Shown: in pieces, positions 1-8,784 of the stretch
Numbering within the stretch: the first letter of the stretch is position 1
How the letters are laid out: every line of letters begins with the position of its first letter
Assembly (NCBI RefSeq): GCF_003992595.1
Contig: NZ_RZNA01000049.1
Location: forward strand, 1-64,000
From: Flagellimonas oceanensis
GTDB taxonomy: Bacteria; Bacteroidota; Bacteroidia; Flavobacteriales; Flavobacteriaceae
Direction of reading: 5' to 3'
Length of the DNA stretch: 64,000 nucleotides
Made by a program: the position numbers and the translations under genes
Notes under the pieces: model-generated
What the model saw: the letters and a program-made list of their open reading frames with translations, nothing else
Database searches by the model: none
What the model was told of the DNA's origin: nothing

Positions 1-89
1 TGGGAGGAGGTCATAATGATAATTTTATGAATTTAGCGATGTCCTAAAAGGGGTAAGGCTACAATATCACATCAACCAAAGATTCCATT

Positions 90-1259
90 TTGCAATATAA
101 ATATCTTGACAGTTTATATTTTCAAAAAGGAACTGTGGGATTGGAAGGAATCAGGCAAGCAAGAAACTATACCCCAGAAGATTACATTAATGTAATAAAT
201 AGCTATCCGAAATTTTGGAAATCAATTCGAGAAAACACCTTACAAGTAAGCAACGTGGGTGCCGAATTAGAACTTGGTATTGAAAAGCTCAAAGCGATAT
301 ATCCTGAATTAAAACCTGCTAAAATCTACTTCACAATAGGAGCCTTTCGTACAGGAGGCACAACAATTGATAGTTTGGTTCTTATAGGTTCTGAAATATC
401 ATTGGCTGATAGCTCAACAGAGACAAGTGAATTTCCAGAAAACTTTTCCTACTTAAAATCACATTTTGCTACTAACCCCAAAAAACACCTAGTGTTTTTG
501 AATGTTCACGAATATGTCCATACCCAGCAAAACCCAAGAGTTTTCAATATTTTATCATTGACACTATATGAAGGTGTTGCGGAGTTTGTTGCATCAAAAA
601 CACTTGATAAAGCATCACCAAATCCTCAAATTGCGTTTGGTAAAGAAAATGCCAAAAGAATACGAGAAGTATATGAAACTGAAATGTTCTATCCCAATAA
701 TCTATATAAATGGTTGGACGGAAATGCCCCAAATGAATTTGGAATGAGAGATCTGGGTTACTATGTTGGATATCAAATTTGCGAAAACTATTACAATCAA
801 GCCGACGATAAGTCAAATGCTATTAAGACAATGATTGAGTTGGATTACACTAATGAATCGGAAGTAGAAGAATTCATTAAAAAATCGAATTACTTTTCTG
901 AATCGCTCGACATTTTATATCAAAATTTCGAAAACAAACGACCTTACCTGGTTGGGATAAAGCAGTTTAACAATAAAAGTCAAAATGTGAGTCCCGAAAT
1001 CAAAGAAATTACGGTAACGTTTTCTGAGCCTTTAAATGGACATAATACAGGTGTGGATTTTGGAGATTTAGGTCAAGACGCTTTTCCAAAAAATGACATT
1101 AATGGTAGATATTGGTCAGATGGAAATACCGCTTGGACTATTCCTGTGGAATTAGAGCCGAATAAAGATTATCAAATATTTATAAGCAACAATTTTAGAA
1201 CTCAAGAGAGTATTCCTTTAAAGCCCTATTTAATTGAATTTAGAACAGGAAATAAATAA
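90..1259 (+). CDS. zincin-like metalloprotease-fold protein with C-terminal Ig-like domain (5' end uncertain)
   Basis: The protein has an HEYVH motif at about residues 140-144 and Glu residues about 20 residues later (LYEGVAEF), the pattern of a gluzincin with HExxH plus a downstream Glu, as in DUF2268-like proteins. The last ~85 residues (from SPEIKEITVTFSEPL) read as a bacterial Ig-like domain. The start used is TTG at 90, but the frame stays open back to 57 and that stretch (ITSTKDS) also looks coding. No upstream ATG is in frame and no signal peptide is visible, so the 5' end is probably damaged or starts outside the readable frame. AT-rich, a lone gene in the accessory stretch. The substrate is unknown. 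Confidence 0.6.
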   Translation: MQYKYLDSLYFQKGTVGLEGIRQARNYTPEDYINVINSYPKFWKSIRENTLQVSNVGAELELGIEKLKAIYPELKPAKIYFTIGAFRTGGTTIDSLVLIGSEISLADSSTETSEFPENFSYLKSHFATNPKKHLVFLNVHEYVHTQQNPRVFNILSLTLYEGVAEFVASKTLDKASPNPQIAFGKENAKRIREVYETEMFYPNNLYKWLDGNAPNEFGMRDLGYYVGYQICENYYNQADDKSNAIKTMIELDYTNESEVEEFIKKSNYFSESLDILYQNFENKRPYLVGIKQFNNKSQNVSPEIKEITVTFSEPLNGHNTGVDFGDLGQDAFPKNDINGRYWSDGNTAWTIPVELEPNKDYQIFISNNFRTQESIPLKPYLIEFRTGNK

Positions 1260-1340
1260 AAGCGGTTAATTATTTCAGTTCTTTCGCGAGTTCAGCAAAA
1301 GCGCATTACACTGAACAGCAATATTATTGGATGTATTTTA

Positions 1341-1380
1341 TCACTCCCTCCTACCCTGAATAAGTTCTCTACTTTAAAAA
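1341..1380 (+). repeat. diverged copy 1 of an intergenic repeat
   Basis: Degenerate relative of the near-identical elements at 3380-3429 and 4991-5039. It shares the CTCCCTCCT, CCCTGA and CTACTTTAA-like blocks in the same order. It lies about 100 bp upstream of the hydrolase gene at 1478. It is the weakest of the three copies. Confidence 0.45.
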
Positions 1381-1477
1381 AACAATTCGTCCTTGAAAAA
1401 GTACGATTCGGAAATAAAAGATTAGGCAACTAATCAAAGAAGTCTAGGTTTGATCAATCAAAAAAAAAAGACATCAA

Positions 1478-2407
1478 ATGAACAAGACTTTTACAGTATT
1501 AAAAAAGGTGATTATATCTACTTTTTCTATTTTTTCACTTCTTTCGGTTACGGGTTACATTTACCTCTATGTACTTCCAAAAGGACCTGAAATCACAGCA
1601 ATCCATAAAATTAATACCGGAACAGACTCTTTTGTTATCCACGCCTATAAAGATAGTAAGAGAAAATCGGTTAAGGTTTGGACGTACAAACCTGAAAGCT
1701 GGAATGACAAAGACAAAATAGTTTTCGTCATGCATGGTGGCGGACGAAATGCTGATGACTATCTAAACGCTTGGACTGAATTGGCCAATAAGAACAACCT
1801 ATTAATAATAGCGCCTGAATTTGAGAATAAGTTTTCAAAATATACAACAAACGACTATCAAGAGGGGAATTTGTTTACCTTTTTTGGAACTAAAAATCCG
1901 AAAACAGAATGGGCATACACCGTCGTTGAAAACATATTTGACCACATTAAATCGGTTAATAATATTACAAACGAGCAGTACGATATTTTTGGACATTCAG
2001 CTGGCGGACAATTTGTTCATAGAATGGTCATGTTAATGCCGGAATCGAGAATAGGAACAGCTATTGCTGCAAATGCTGGATTCTACAGTTTGCCAAACGA
2101 GAACCTTGAATTTCCGTATGGCATCAAAAATACAGAGACGAATCTGCAAGAATCTTACAAGAAAAGATTGGTTGTTCTCTTGGGAGAATTAGATAATGAC
2201 CCAAGTTTAGGTACTTTTAGAACCACCGATTTGGCAATGGAACAAGGAGCTCATAGATTGGAACGTGGAACCACTTTTTTTAATGCAAACAAGGAGTTGA
2301 AGCACAAAAATAATTGGACATATAATTGGGAAATAGACACAATAAAAAATGTTGGTCACGACTATAAAAAAATGTCTGAAAATGCGGTTGAGTGGCTAAA
2401 AAACTAA
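1478..2407 (+). CDS. exported alpha/beta hydrolase (PHB-depolymerase/feruloyl-esterase-like)
   Basis: An N-terminal membrane anchor or signal segment (about residues 8-32) is followed by an alpha/beta-hydrolase core. The oxyanion region VMHGGGRNADDY is near residue 85, the nucleophile elbow GHSAGG near 172, a candidate Asp in LLGELDNDPS near 237, and the catalytic His probably in VGHDY near 293. This order (HGGG, GxSxG, Asp, His) is that of LpqC/PHB-depolymerase-type esterases acting outside the cytoplasm. The substrate cannot be told. The gene stands alone, preceded by a 218-bp gap with a repeat copy and followed by an attC-like palindrome. Confidence 0.7.
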   Translation: MNKTFTVLKKVIISTFSIFSLLSVTGYIYLYVLPKGPEITAIHKINTGTDSFVIHAYKDSKRKSVKVWTYKPESWNDKDKIVFVMHGGGRNADDYLNAWTELANKNNLLIIAPEFENKFSKYTTNDYQEGNLFTFFGTKNPKTEWAYTVVENIFDHIKSVNNITNEQYDIFGHSAGGQFVHRMVMLMPESRIGTAIAANAGFYSLPNENLEFPYGIKNTETNLQESYKKRLVVLLGELDNDPSLGTFRTTDLAMEQGAHRLERGTTFFNANKELKHKNNWTYNWEIDTIKNVGHDYKKMSENAVEWLKN

Positions 2408-2410
2408 CCT

Positions 2411-2514
2411 TAACATGGTATAACCGCAATGTCGGCGGATTCGACTACGTCAGTGCTTAAATAAAAATTCATAACTTAAAATCCGTAACTGATGGTTGTA
2501 CAAGAGCGTTACCT
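2411..2514. repeat. attC-like imperfect palindrome between accessory genes
   Basis: The gap between two single-gene units is an imperfect inverted repeat. The left end GGTATAACCGC pairs loosely with the right end GAGCGTTACC, and an inner TCAGT (2450-2454) pairs with ACTGA (2488-2492) around an AT-rich centre. Length and architecture resemble integron attC sites, but the attC core (RYYYAAC/GTTRRRY) is not matched and no integrase is visible. Elements like this are common between accessory genes in Flavobacteria, a statement made from memory rather than from a search. Confidence 0.35.
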
Positions 2515-2521
2515 GTAATTT

Positions 2522-3358
2522 ATGAAAAATATTCTACTCTTATTGTTAATACTTGTCTGTGCTGATTGTAAATCTCAAGAAACAGAGGGAACAGAAAAAA
2601 TCAATGTCCTATTTATTGGGAATAGTTTGACCTACTACTATGATATGCCTGAAACCCTGCAAAAAATGATAAACGAGACCAACTCTGGTTTTAACATTGA
2701 GCAAAGTACGTTTCCAGGAATATCATTGGATGGGCATTTGAACAGTATAATTGAATTACAAACTGAAAATAGAATTAGTACTCGGAAAAAAGAAGAAGGA
2801 GAAAAAACAGAAACGGAAATTAAATTATCCGAAAAGGATTGGGATATAATAGTCCTTCAGGAAGGAACAGTCCGACTTTTAATCCCAGAGGCCAAAGAAT
2901 ACAAGGTGGAAACTGCAATTGCCGAAATAAAGAATCGAATTTCAAATCAAAATTGTAAATTTATTTTATTTAAAACTTGGCCTTCAAAAAAAGAATACCC
3001 GAAACAATATTGCTATTCAAAATGGGCAATTAATCATTCATTGGAGAATGATGAGTACTGCTCGCCAGAAATAAAGAATTTAGAACAGGAAATAGAATTA
3101 ATTAATGAGGCGTATGGTTCAGTAGCGGAAAAATATGGACTCATACTTTCTGACAATGGAAACATAGTGTATGAAATTCTGACCCAATATCCTGACATCA
3201 AATTATACGAGGACAATATTCACCCAAACAAATACGGAGCATTTTTAAACGCTTGTATTTTCTATCAAATGCTAACTGACAATAAAGCATCTGACTTGAA
3301 ATACCATGGAGAAATTGAATCGAAAACAGCGGACATATTGAAGAGGATAGTACAATAA
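2522..3358 (+). CDS. SGNH/GDSL-like hydrolase lipoprotein
   Basis: The N-terminus is a lipoprotein signal peptide with Cys at residue 16 (CADC). Block I of the SGNH fold is FIGNSLTYYYDMP (about 30-42, nucleophile Ser in GNS). Block III-like sequence is VLQEGTVRL (about 117). The catalytic Asp-x-x-His is DNIHPNKYGAF (about 236). This set is typical of Bacteroidota SGNH esterases of the DUF4886 kind, probably anchored in the envelope. The substrate is unknown. It stands alone, between the attC-like palindrome and a repeat copy. Confidence 0.72.
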   Translation: MKNILLLLLILVCADCKSQETEGTEKINVLFIGNSLTYYYDMPETLQKMINETNSGFNIEQSTFPGISLDGHLNSIIELQTENRISTRKKEEGEKTETEIKLSEKDWDIIVLQEGTVRLLIPEAKEYKVETAIAEIKNRISNQNCKFILFKTWPSKKEYPKQYCYSKWAINHSLENDEYCSPEIKNLEQEIELINEAYGSVAEKYGLILSDNGNIVYEILTQYPDIKLYEDNIHPNKYGAFLNACIFYQMLTDNKASDLKYHGEIESKTADILKRIVQ

Positions 3359-3379
3359 AAGCTAGAGATAAAACTGGCT

Positions 3380-3429
3380 ATAATTCATTGCTCCCTCCTT
3401 CCCTGAGCTAAATTCCCTATTTTTAAGAA
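3380..3429 (+). repeat. intergenic repeat copy 2 (about 50 bp)
   Basis: Begins ATAATTCATT and ends CCCTATTTTTAAGAA. It is nearly identical over its whole length to 4991-5039. The right end (CTATTTTTAAG) resembles a Bacteroidota -7 promoter region, so the unit may be a duplicated promoter or leader. It lies 105 bp upstream of the lipoprotein start at 3534. Confidence 0.7.
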
Positions 3430-3533
3430 ACCTAATAACAACGGGAATGCTTTCATCCCGCGGCCCTGGCTCGCTGAAAAATCCTGCCGGCAGCCACAAC
3501 GAAATCATGGCCGATACCATTATATGCAAGCCT

Positions 3534-4982
3534 ATGAAAAATATTCTACTTGTAGTTTTACTTCTATTATTTTGCAGCTGTCTAGAAAAAAAGACAGAAA
3601 ATAGTACTGAAACCTCAATAGTTAGAGAAAAGAAAACTGAAAGAAAAAATGAGGTTGTAATTAGTATAAATGACACCATAAATTCATTTTTTACCAACCT
3701 TTACTTAGATAAAATGCAGCATAAACCTGATATGTTATTTCTAGGAAAGGAAGAAAAAAGAACATCAGTAACCATTCCAACCCAAAACACCATCAAAATT
3801 AATGGTGGTGTACCGTGGATTTCATTTTTCTATGAATTATATCTTGAAAAGGGAGATAGTCTTTTAATCGAAATACAAAGAGTAAATGTTAATCAATCTA
3901 AACAGATTGAACATCCAATATTTACATTAACAAATAGTGATAGAACTTGGAGTGAAACAAATTTCGGTTTTTTACTTTACAAGGATAATCTCGAAAATAA
4001 AGCAATAGTAATCGATGAAAATAAAATTCAAAACAATAAATATGATTCAGAAAAAATATACAGAAATTCAATTAAATTACTGGATAGTCTGAAATCTACT
4101 AATAGTATTTCGGATATATTCTACTCAACCAACGCAATTAATCAAAAATTAAAGTTAGCCACCTATAAAGTAAGAAAGGCAAAAAATCAAAACATAGATT
4201 TAGACATAGAGAGTTTAGACATAAAACTCAATGAAGAAGAATTTTTTGAAAATAAACAATATGTTAGTTTTTTAAGAGCTTTGATTTCATACAAATATTT
4301 TAAGGAAGATAAGCGGGTTAAGAATTCCGTTCTATTCGACTTTGTTGTCGAACAAGAAACATTTTTGAATGAATCTGCAAAAGAGGTTTTATTGGACTCA
4401 TATCTTAAAAGTATTTTTTTCATTGAAAAATCAAAATTTGACAAATACCTGACAAAGTTTCACTCTATTAATGAAAATGATAAATTTAAAAATAAGTGGA
4501 ATTCAGTTGTTAATAAACAAAGGGAGAACTCAAAAAAACTAAATACAACTGATAGAACTATCGGAATTTTAACCAATCTTGTCAATGACAATAAATTGAC
4601 CTTTGAGCAAGTACTTTCAAAGCATAAAGGGAAAATTATTTTAGTGGATTTTTGGGCAAGTTGGTGTGCACCTTGCCGACAAGAAATGCCTTACCTTAAA
4701 GATTTAAAACAAAAGTTTAATGAGACGGAAATTAAAATCATCGAAATATCCATAGATAAAGACTATTCGGCCTGGGAAAGAGCATCAAAACTTGAAAAGA
4801 TATCAAAGGAAGAGGATAGCTATATTATCTCAAATTGGGAAAAGTCTAATCTTTATAAGAATTATAAAATAAAAACTATACCGAGGTATTTACTATTTGG
4901 AAAAGATGGAAAGATAATAAATGAAAATGCCCCAAGGCCAAGTGAAAAAGAACTTGTTGATCTAATAATGGCTAGCGTGTAG
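3534..4982 (+). CDS. lipoprotein with C-terminal TlpA/ResA-type thioredoxin domain
   Basis: The start is ATG 3534, giving a lipoprotein signal peptide with lipobox LFCSC; an upstream in-frame ATG at 3447 would add 29 residues that look non-coding. About 340 residues of helical and beta region have no motif I recognise, as in Bacteroidota TlpA-like proteins with a long N-terminal domain. The final ~130 residues form a thioredoxin fold with active site WASWCAPCRQEMPYL. The redox Cys pair and a cis-Pro-like TIPRY are present. It is likely an envelope thiol-disulfide oxidoreductase. A ~49-bp repeat flanks it on each side. Confidence 0.75.
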   Translation: MKNILLVVLLLLFCSCLEKKTENSTETSIVREKKTERKNEVVISINDTINSFFTNLYLDKMQHKPDMLFLGKEEKRTSVTIPTQNTIKINGGVPWISFFYELYLEKGDSLLIEIQRVNVNQSKQIEHPIFTLTNSDRTWSETNFGFLLYKDNLENKAIVIDENKIQNNKYDSEKIYRNSIKLLDSLKSTNSISDIFYSTNAINQKLKLATYKVRKAKNQNIDLDIESLDIKLNEEEFFENKQYVSFLRALISYKYFKEDKRVKNSVLFDFVVEQETFLNESAKEVLLDSYLKSIFFIEKSKFDKYLTKFHSINENDKFKNKWNSVVNKQRENSKKLNTTDRTIGILTNLVNDNKLTFEQVLSKHKGKIILVDFWASWCAPCRQEMPYLKDLKQKFNETEIKIIEISIDKDYSAWERASKLEKISKEEDSYIISNWEKSNLYKNYKIKTIPRYLLFGKDGKIINENAPRPSEKELVDLIMASV

Positions 4983-4990
4983 CACTGACC

Positions 4991-5039
4991 ATAATTCATT
5001 TTTCCTACTTCCCTGAGCTAAACTCCCTATTTTTAAGAA
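4991..5039 (+). repeat. intergenic repeat copy 3 (about 49 bp)
   Basis: Differs from 3380-3429 at only a few positions and a 1-bp length change: same ATAATTCATT start, same CTTCCCTGAGCTAAA core, same CCCTATTTTTAAGAA end. It sits immediately upstream of the truncated DUF6090 gene at 5062. Confidence 0.7.
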
Positions 5040-5061
5040 CATTATAATCAACCACTAACCA

Positions 5062-5244
5062 ATGATAAAATTCTTTAGAAAAATTAGGCGAAGTTTACTT
5101 GAAGAGGGCAAGATTGGAAAATACTTCAAATATGCTATCGGAGAAATCATTCTCGTGGTTATTGGAATTTTAATCGCGCTTCAAATCAATAATTGGAATG
5201 AAAATCGAAGAGTAAAAACAAGCTCTTTCCCAGACACTTTATAA
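5062..5244 (+). pseudogene. truncated DUF6090-family membrane protein remnant
   Basis: The 60-residue product matches the very conserved N-terminus of DUF6090 proteins as I remember it: a basic head MIKFFRKIRRSLL, GKYFKYAIGEI, a membrane segment VVIGILIALQINNW and then NENR. The family normally continues for roughly another 180 residues of periplasmic helical domain. Here the frame runs only nine more codons past NENRR before TAA. No continuation was found in the next 240 bases. This is either a decayed remnant or a minimal single-span peptide; I favour the remnant. Confidence 0.65.
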
Positions 5245-5489
5245 GGGAAATTTTTTAATTTTGTACCCTAACTACATTTTATGTCTATTACATCTGTAAT
5301 ATCATATTCGGATATTGTAAAATAGATAGTCAATTTTCTTTGACTATCACCATTCTTTACTTCAGGTACTAATCTGAAGCATCTCTACTTATTTCCATTT
5401 TACAAATAAACACATCAGTAGTGGACGCTTTTGTATTTGAATTCATTTTTGAATACCGCAAGTGTTTGCACTATTTAAAACACCAGAAT

Positions 5490-6557
5490 ATGAAACCAGA
5501 ACATTTTGGATATAATGACAAAATAGAACAACTAAGAATTCAACATAATCTATTGGGCTTTGAAATCGGAAGAGTTATTTCAGAGCACAAGGAAAGATAT
5601 ATAGTTAAAACTGAAAGAGGCGAATTTGATGCAGAAATCATAGGGAACTTAAGATATACGGCAAATACTCGTGAAGATTTTCCTGCTATTGGGGATTGGG
5701 TTGCTATTTCTGAATATGATGACAACAAAGTTCTCATACACTCCATTTTACCCAGAAAAACCATCATTAAAAGACAAGCAGTTGGTAAAAAAGGAGAAAA
5801 TCAAATCATAGCAACTAATATTGACTTTGCATTGATTGTACAAGCAATCGATAGGGATTTCAACATCAATCGAATCGAAAGGTATCTAACAATTTGCAAT
5901 GCATCCAATGTAAAGCCAATTATCATTCTGAATAAAATTGACTTGATAAATGATACTGATTTAACCAAATTGATATCCGAAGTTCAAAAAAGAGTGAAGC
6001 AAGTACCCATAATTGCTATTAGCAATACGTCCAAAAAAGGGATTGAACGGCTAAAAGAGCATATAGTAAAGGGCAAAACGTATTGTTTGTTGGGCTCGTC
6101 AGGAGTTGGAAAATCAAGCCTTCTAAATAATCTTTCAGGAAAACAACTGATGAAAACAAATACCATCAGCACAAGTACAAATAAGGGACGCCACGTTACA
6201 AGCCACCGAGAATTGATAGTTGTTGAAAACGGTGGAATTGTAATTGACAATCCCGGAATACGTGAAGTGGGTATCGCAGATTCAGTTGGAGGATTGGAAA
6301 AAACGTTTGAAAAAATAGTTGAGCTTTCCAAACACTGTAAGTTCAAGGATTGCACCCATACCATAGAAATTGATTGTGCTGTTTTGAAAGCCGTTGAAAA
6401 TGAAAAGTTAGATAAATCGTCCTATGAGAATTATCTGAAAATGAACCGAGAAAAGGAACATTTTGAATCAACTGTGGCTGAAAAACGTAAAAAGGACAAA
6501 AATTTCGGAAAAATGGTCAAGCAATTTAAAAATTTAAGGAAATCAAATAAATACTAG
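5490..6557 (+). CDS. rsgA: ribosome small subunit-dependent GTPase A (RsgA/YjeQ)
   Basis: RsgA is a circularly permuted GTPase acting in late 30S maturation. The N-terminal OB-fold (about 20-100) is followed by the permuted G motifs in order: G4 NKIDL (about 147), G1 GSSGVGKSS (about 200), and G3-like DNPGIREVG. Near the C-terminus is the zinc site C-x4-C-x-H-x5-C in HCKFKDCTHTIEIDC. ATG 5490 was chosen over the GTG at 5421 because the family begins at this point and the extra 23 residues look non-coding. At 355 residues it is longer than the usual ~310-residue housekeeping form and sits in an accessory stretch, so it may be a second RsgA type. Confidence 0.88.
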   Translation: MKPEHFGYNDKIEQLRIQHNLLGFEIGRVISEHKERYIVKTERGEFDAEIIGNLRYTANTREDFPAIGDWVAISEYDDNKVLIHSILPRKTIIKRQAVGKKGENQIIATNIDFALIVQAIDRDFNINRIERYLTICNASNVKPIIILNKIDLINDTDLTKLISEVQKRVKQVPIIAISNTSKKGIERLKEHIVKGKTYCLLGSSGVGKSSLLNNLSGKQLMKTNTISTSTNKGRHVTSHRELIVVENGGIVIDNPGIREVGIADSVGGLEKTFEKIVELSKHCKFKDCTHTIEIDCAVLKAVENEKLDKSSYENYLKMNREKEHFESTVAEKRKKDKNFGKMVKQFKNLRKSNKY

Positions 6558-6655
6558 GCACAACAACATGTTGAAGCGGTGGTGGTCTTGTTCTTTTAAC
6601 TATATTTAGTTACCCTAAACGGAATCATCACTGCACTTTATTCAACCTTTGACAA

Positions 6656-7045
6656 ATGAAAATAGCTTACAAGAAAAGACAATTGAATGTGAATTTGATC
6701 TTAGGGCTTGTTTGGCTCACTTGGTTTTTTATTGGATTTTTTACAAAAGAAGAACCAGGCTGGATTGATTACGGTTGGATTTTGATTTCCTTAATGTACT
6801 TAGGCCTCTATTTTTATCAAAAGACCTACAAGTATGTGAGTATAGAAAATGGAATCATAAACGTGAATGGTCCACTCGGAAAAAAACTAAATCTCAATGA
6901 GATTAAAAGGATTAAAAAATTTGCAGGGGATTATATTCTGAAAACGGATAAAAATGAACTGACCATCAATACGAAAATAATAGACCCAAATTCACAAACC
7001 GAATTGAATGCGGAATTGGAAAAACTGAATGTGGAATGGAATTGA
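6656..7045 (+). CDS. small membrane protein, two TM segments plus PH-like tail
   Basis: The 129-residue protein has two hydrophobic spans (about 13-29 and 39-54) separated by a short polar loop, then a beta-rich cytoplasmic tail. In the tail, YKYVSIENGIINVNG and the following LNEIKRIKKF resemble bacterial PH-like domains found in other two-span proteins. No catalytic motif is visible. It is a single-gene unit in the accessory stretch, and its function is unknown. Confidence 0.6.
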   Translation: MKIAYKKRQLNVNLILGLVWLTWFFIGFFTKEEPGWIDYGWILISLMYLGLYFYQKTYKYVSIENGIINVNGPLGKKLNLNEIKRIKKFAGDYILKTDKNELTINTKIIDPNSQTELNAELEKLNVEWN

Positions 7046-7119
7046 AAACGTTTTATAATACTACATACCCAAACCATAGACTACTGCAAAAGCATTATGC
7101 TTAATTTATTCAAACCAAA

Positions 7120-7668
7120 ATGACCAATCAAAAAATCGAACTCAAATATGTCCTTTATGGAATAGTTGCCGTATGCTTTACGTGGATTATTCATGAATTT
7201 GCCCATTGGCTCACAAGTGAATCATTAGGGTATGAATCCATCATGAGGATAAATGGGGGCTCTCCGGTAAAAGGAGAGAATCCGTCTGACATGCACAAAG
7301 TTTTCATTTCCGCCTCAGGCCCTATAATTACAATACTGCAAGGACTGATCGTCTTCATGGTTTTATGGTCTCAGAATTGGAATAAATACCTTTACCTTTT
7401 CTTGTTCACAGCATTCTACATGAGGCTTTTAGCTGGGTTCATGAACTTTATTAATCCGAATGATGAAGGTCGGATTAGTGCATTTTTGGGAATCGGAACT
7501 TTTACTTTGCCCATAATGGTGAGCGGACTCCTATATGTGATGGTCTATAAAATCTCAAAAAAACATAGTTTGAATTGGAAGTTTCAACTTTGGACAACCT
7601 TGATTGTAATGATCATGAGCTCAATACTGATTTTAATCGACCAATTTTTGGGAATCAGAATACTATAA
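7120..7668 (+). CDS. multi-pass membrane protein with HEFAHW motif (site-2-protease-like)
   Basis: About five hydrophobic spans are visible. The first ends in IIHEFAHWL (about residues 25-33), an HExxH inside a membrane helix as in M50/site-2 proteases or the DUF3267-like group. A candidate third ligand is in FINPNDEGR (about 109-117), where M50 enzymes have NxxPxxxLDG; the Asp is present but the spacing is unusual. It is therefore a plausible intramembrane zinc protease, or a protein that kept only the fold. The substrate is unknown and there are no obvious partners. Confidence 0.55.
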   Translation: MTNQKIELKYVLYGIVAVCFTWIIHEFAHWLTSESLGYESIMRINGGSPVKGENPSDMHKVFISASGPIITILQGLIVFMVLWSQNWNKYLYLFLFTAFYMRLLAGFMNFINPNDEGRISAFLGIGTFTLPIMVSGLLYVMVYKISKKHSLNWKFQLWTTLIVMIMSSILILIDQFLGIRIL

Positions 7669-7697
7669 TGGCATGTTATAAAGAGTGACTTGAGAAA

Positions 7698-8111
7698 ATG
7701 AGCGATAGCATAAAAATCGATTTTTTGGACCACGTAGCAATTCGTGTCGCGGATATGGAAGTTTCAGCAAAATGGTATGAAGATGTGCTGGGACTCAGAA
7801 GATATCAGTTACCGGAATGGGGAGACTTTCCCATCTTTTTATTCTCAGAAAAGTCAGGAATTGCTTTGTTTCCGGCCAATATAAGTGACCCAGAACTACC
7901 CCAAGATTCAAAAAATGTAAAAATTGATCATTTCGCATTCAATGTGTCGAAGGATAATTTTAAAAAAGCCAAAAAAAGATATGCCGAATTGAATTTGGAA
8001 TTTAAAATTCAAGACCATCATTATTTTGATTCGATTTACACAAAGGATCCAGACGGCCATACTGTGGAACTGACTACTATAAAGGTCGACGAAAAGGAAT
8101 TTTACAAGTAA
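7698..8111 (+). CDS. VOC-family (glyoxalase/dioxygenase-fold) protein
   Basis: The 137-residue single VOC module starts DFLDHVAIRVADMEVS, followed by WYEDVLGLRR. The second half has IDHFAFNV and ends in DPDGHTVELTT. Metal-ligand candidates are the first His, the second His (DHFAF) and the Glu of VELTT, the usual His/His/Glu layout. It is cytoplasmic. VOC proteins range from lyases to resistance proteins and the sequence alone does not say which. It starts 29 bp after the preceding membrane protein and may be co-transcribed with it. Confidence 0.7.
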   Translation: MSDSIKIDFLDHVAIRVADMEVSAKWYEDVLGLRRYQLPEWGDFPIFLFSEKSGIALFPANISDPELPQDSKNVKIDHFAFNVSKDNFKKAKKRYAELNLEFKIQDHHYFDSIYTKDPDGHTVELTTIKVDEKEFYK

Positions 8112-8229
8112 ACGGTCAATCAAGACCGTAATCGATTTTTGAACAAGCCAATCAACAGGTAGCATTTTTTGACGACACCACAGATTGTAATTAGCGTATC
8201 GTCTACAGTATTTTGCCTACTTTCACATC

Positions 8230-8784
8230 ATGAAGAAACTTCTATTCCTATCCATATTATGTTTAATTGCCAGTTGTTCTGGAGATAACATAGATAAGGC
8301 AGCGCAAATAAATAGATATTACGAAGGGTTCAACAACTCGGATTTCAATCAAATCAAGGGAACTATTGCCGACAGCCTTATTATTACAGAAGGCGATTAT
8401 GTGATGGAGTTTGACCAACAAAGCTACTACGGTCAATTTAAATGGGACTCCGTTTTTCAGCCTACGTATAAAGTGATTTCAATTGAACATCAAAATAATC
8501 AGTTTATAGCCACAGTTGCCGTGGAATCGCTCAGGTTTGAATTTCTACAGAACAATCCATTGACCTGTGAACATAGATTCAGTTTTACCGCAGATAAAAT
8601 ATCAAAGATTGATAATCTGGATTGCAAAGACGCCAATTGGCAGGTTTGGCAACAAGAACGGGATTCACTGGTCAATTGGGTTAAGGAAAACCACTCCGAA
8701 CTTGATGGTTTTGTACATGATTTGAGCATGAAAGGAGCCCAGAATTACCTTCAGGCCATTGAATTGTACAAAAACAGTCGCTAA
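8230..8784 (+). CDS. lipoprotein with NTF2-like domain
   Basis: The signal peptide has lipobox IASC (Cys at about residue 16). The mature part has an NTF2/SnoaL-like pattern: an initial helix with INRYYEGFNNSDFNQIKG, then beta strands such as LIITEGDYVMEF, and a curved sheet rich in aromatic residues. No catalytic residues can be assigned. It is an envelope lipoprotein of unknown role and the last gene of the accessory-like stretch, with a 150-bp gap before the amidohydrolase at 8935. Confidence 0.55.
   Translation: MKKLLFLSILCLIASCSGDNIDKAAQINRYYEGFNNSDFNQIKGTIADSLIITEGDYVMEFDQQSYYGQFKWDSVFQPTYKVISIEHQNNQFIATVAVESLRFEFLQNNPLTCEHRFSFTADKISKIDNLDCKDANWQVWQQERDSLVNWVKENHSELDGFVHDLSMKGAQNYLQAIELYKNSR

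Noticed and set aside
5325-5348. GATAGTCAA/TTGACTATC hairpin after the truncated DUF6090 gene
   Set aside because: No T-tract follows, so it is not a clear terminator; a 9-bp AT-rich stem can arise by chance.
8112-8129. ACGGTC/GACCGT hairpin after the VOC gene
   Set aside because: Six-bp stem without adjacent T-run; too weak to call a terminator.
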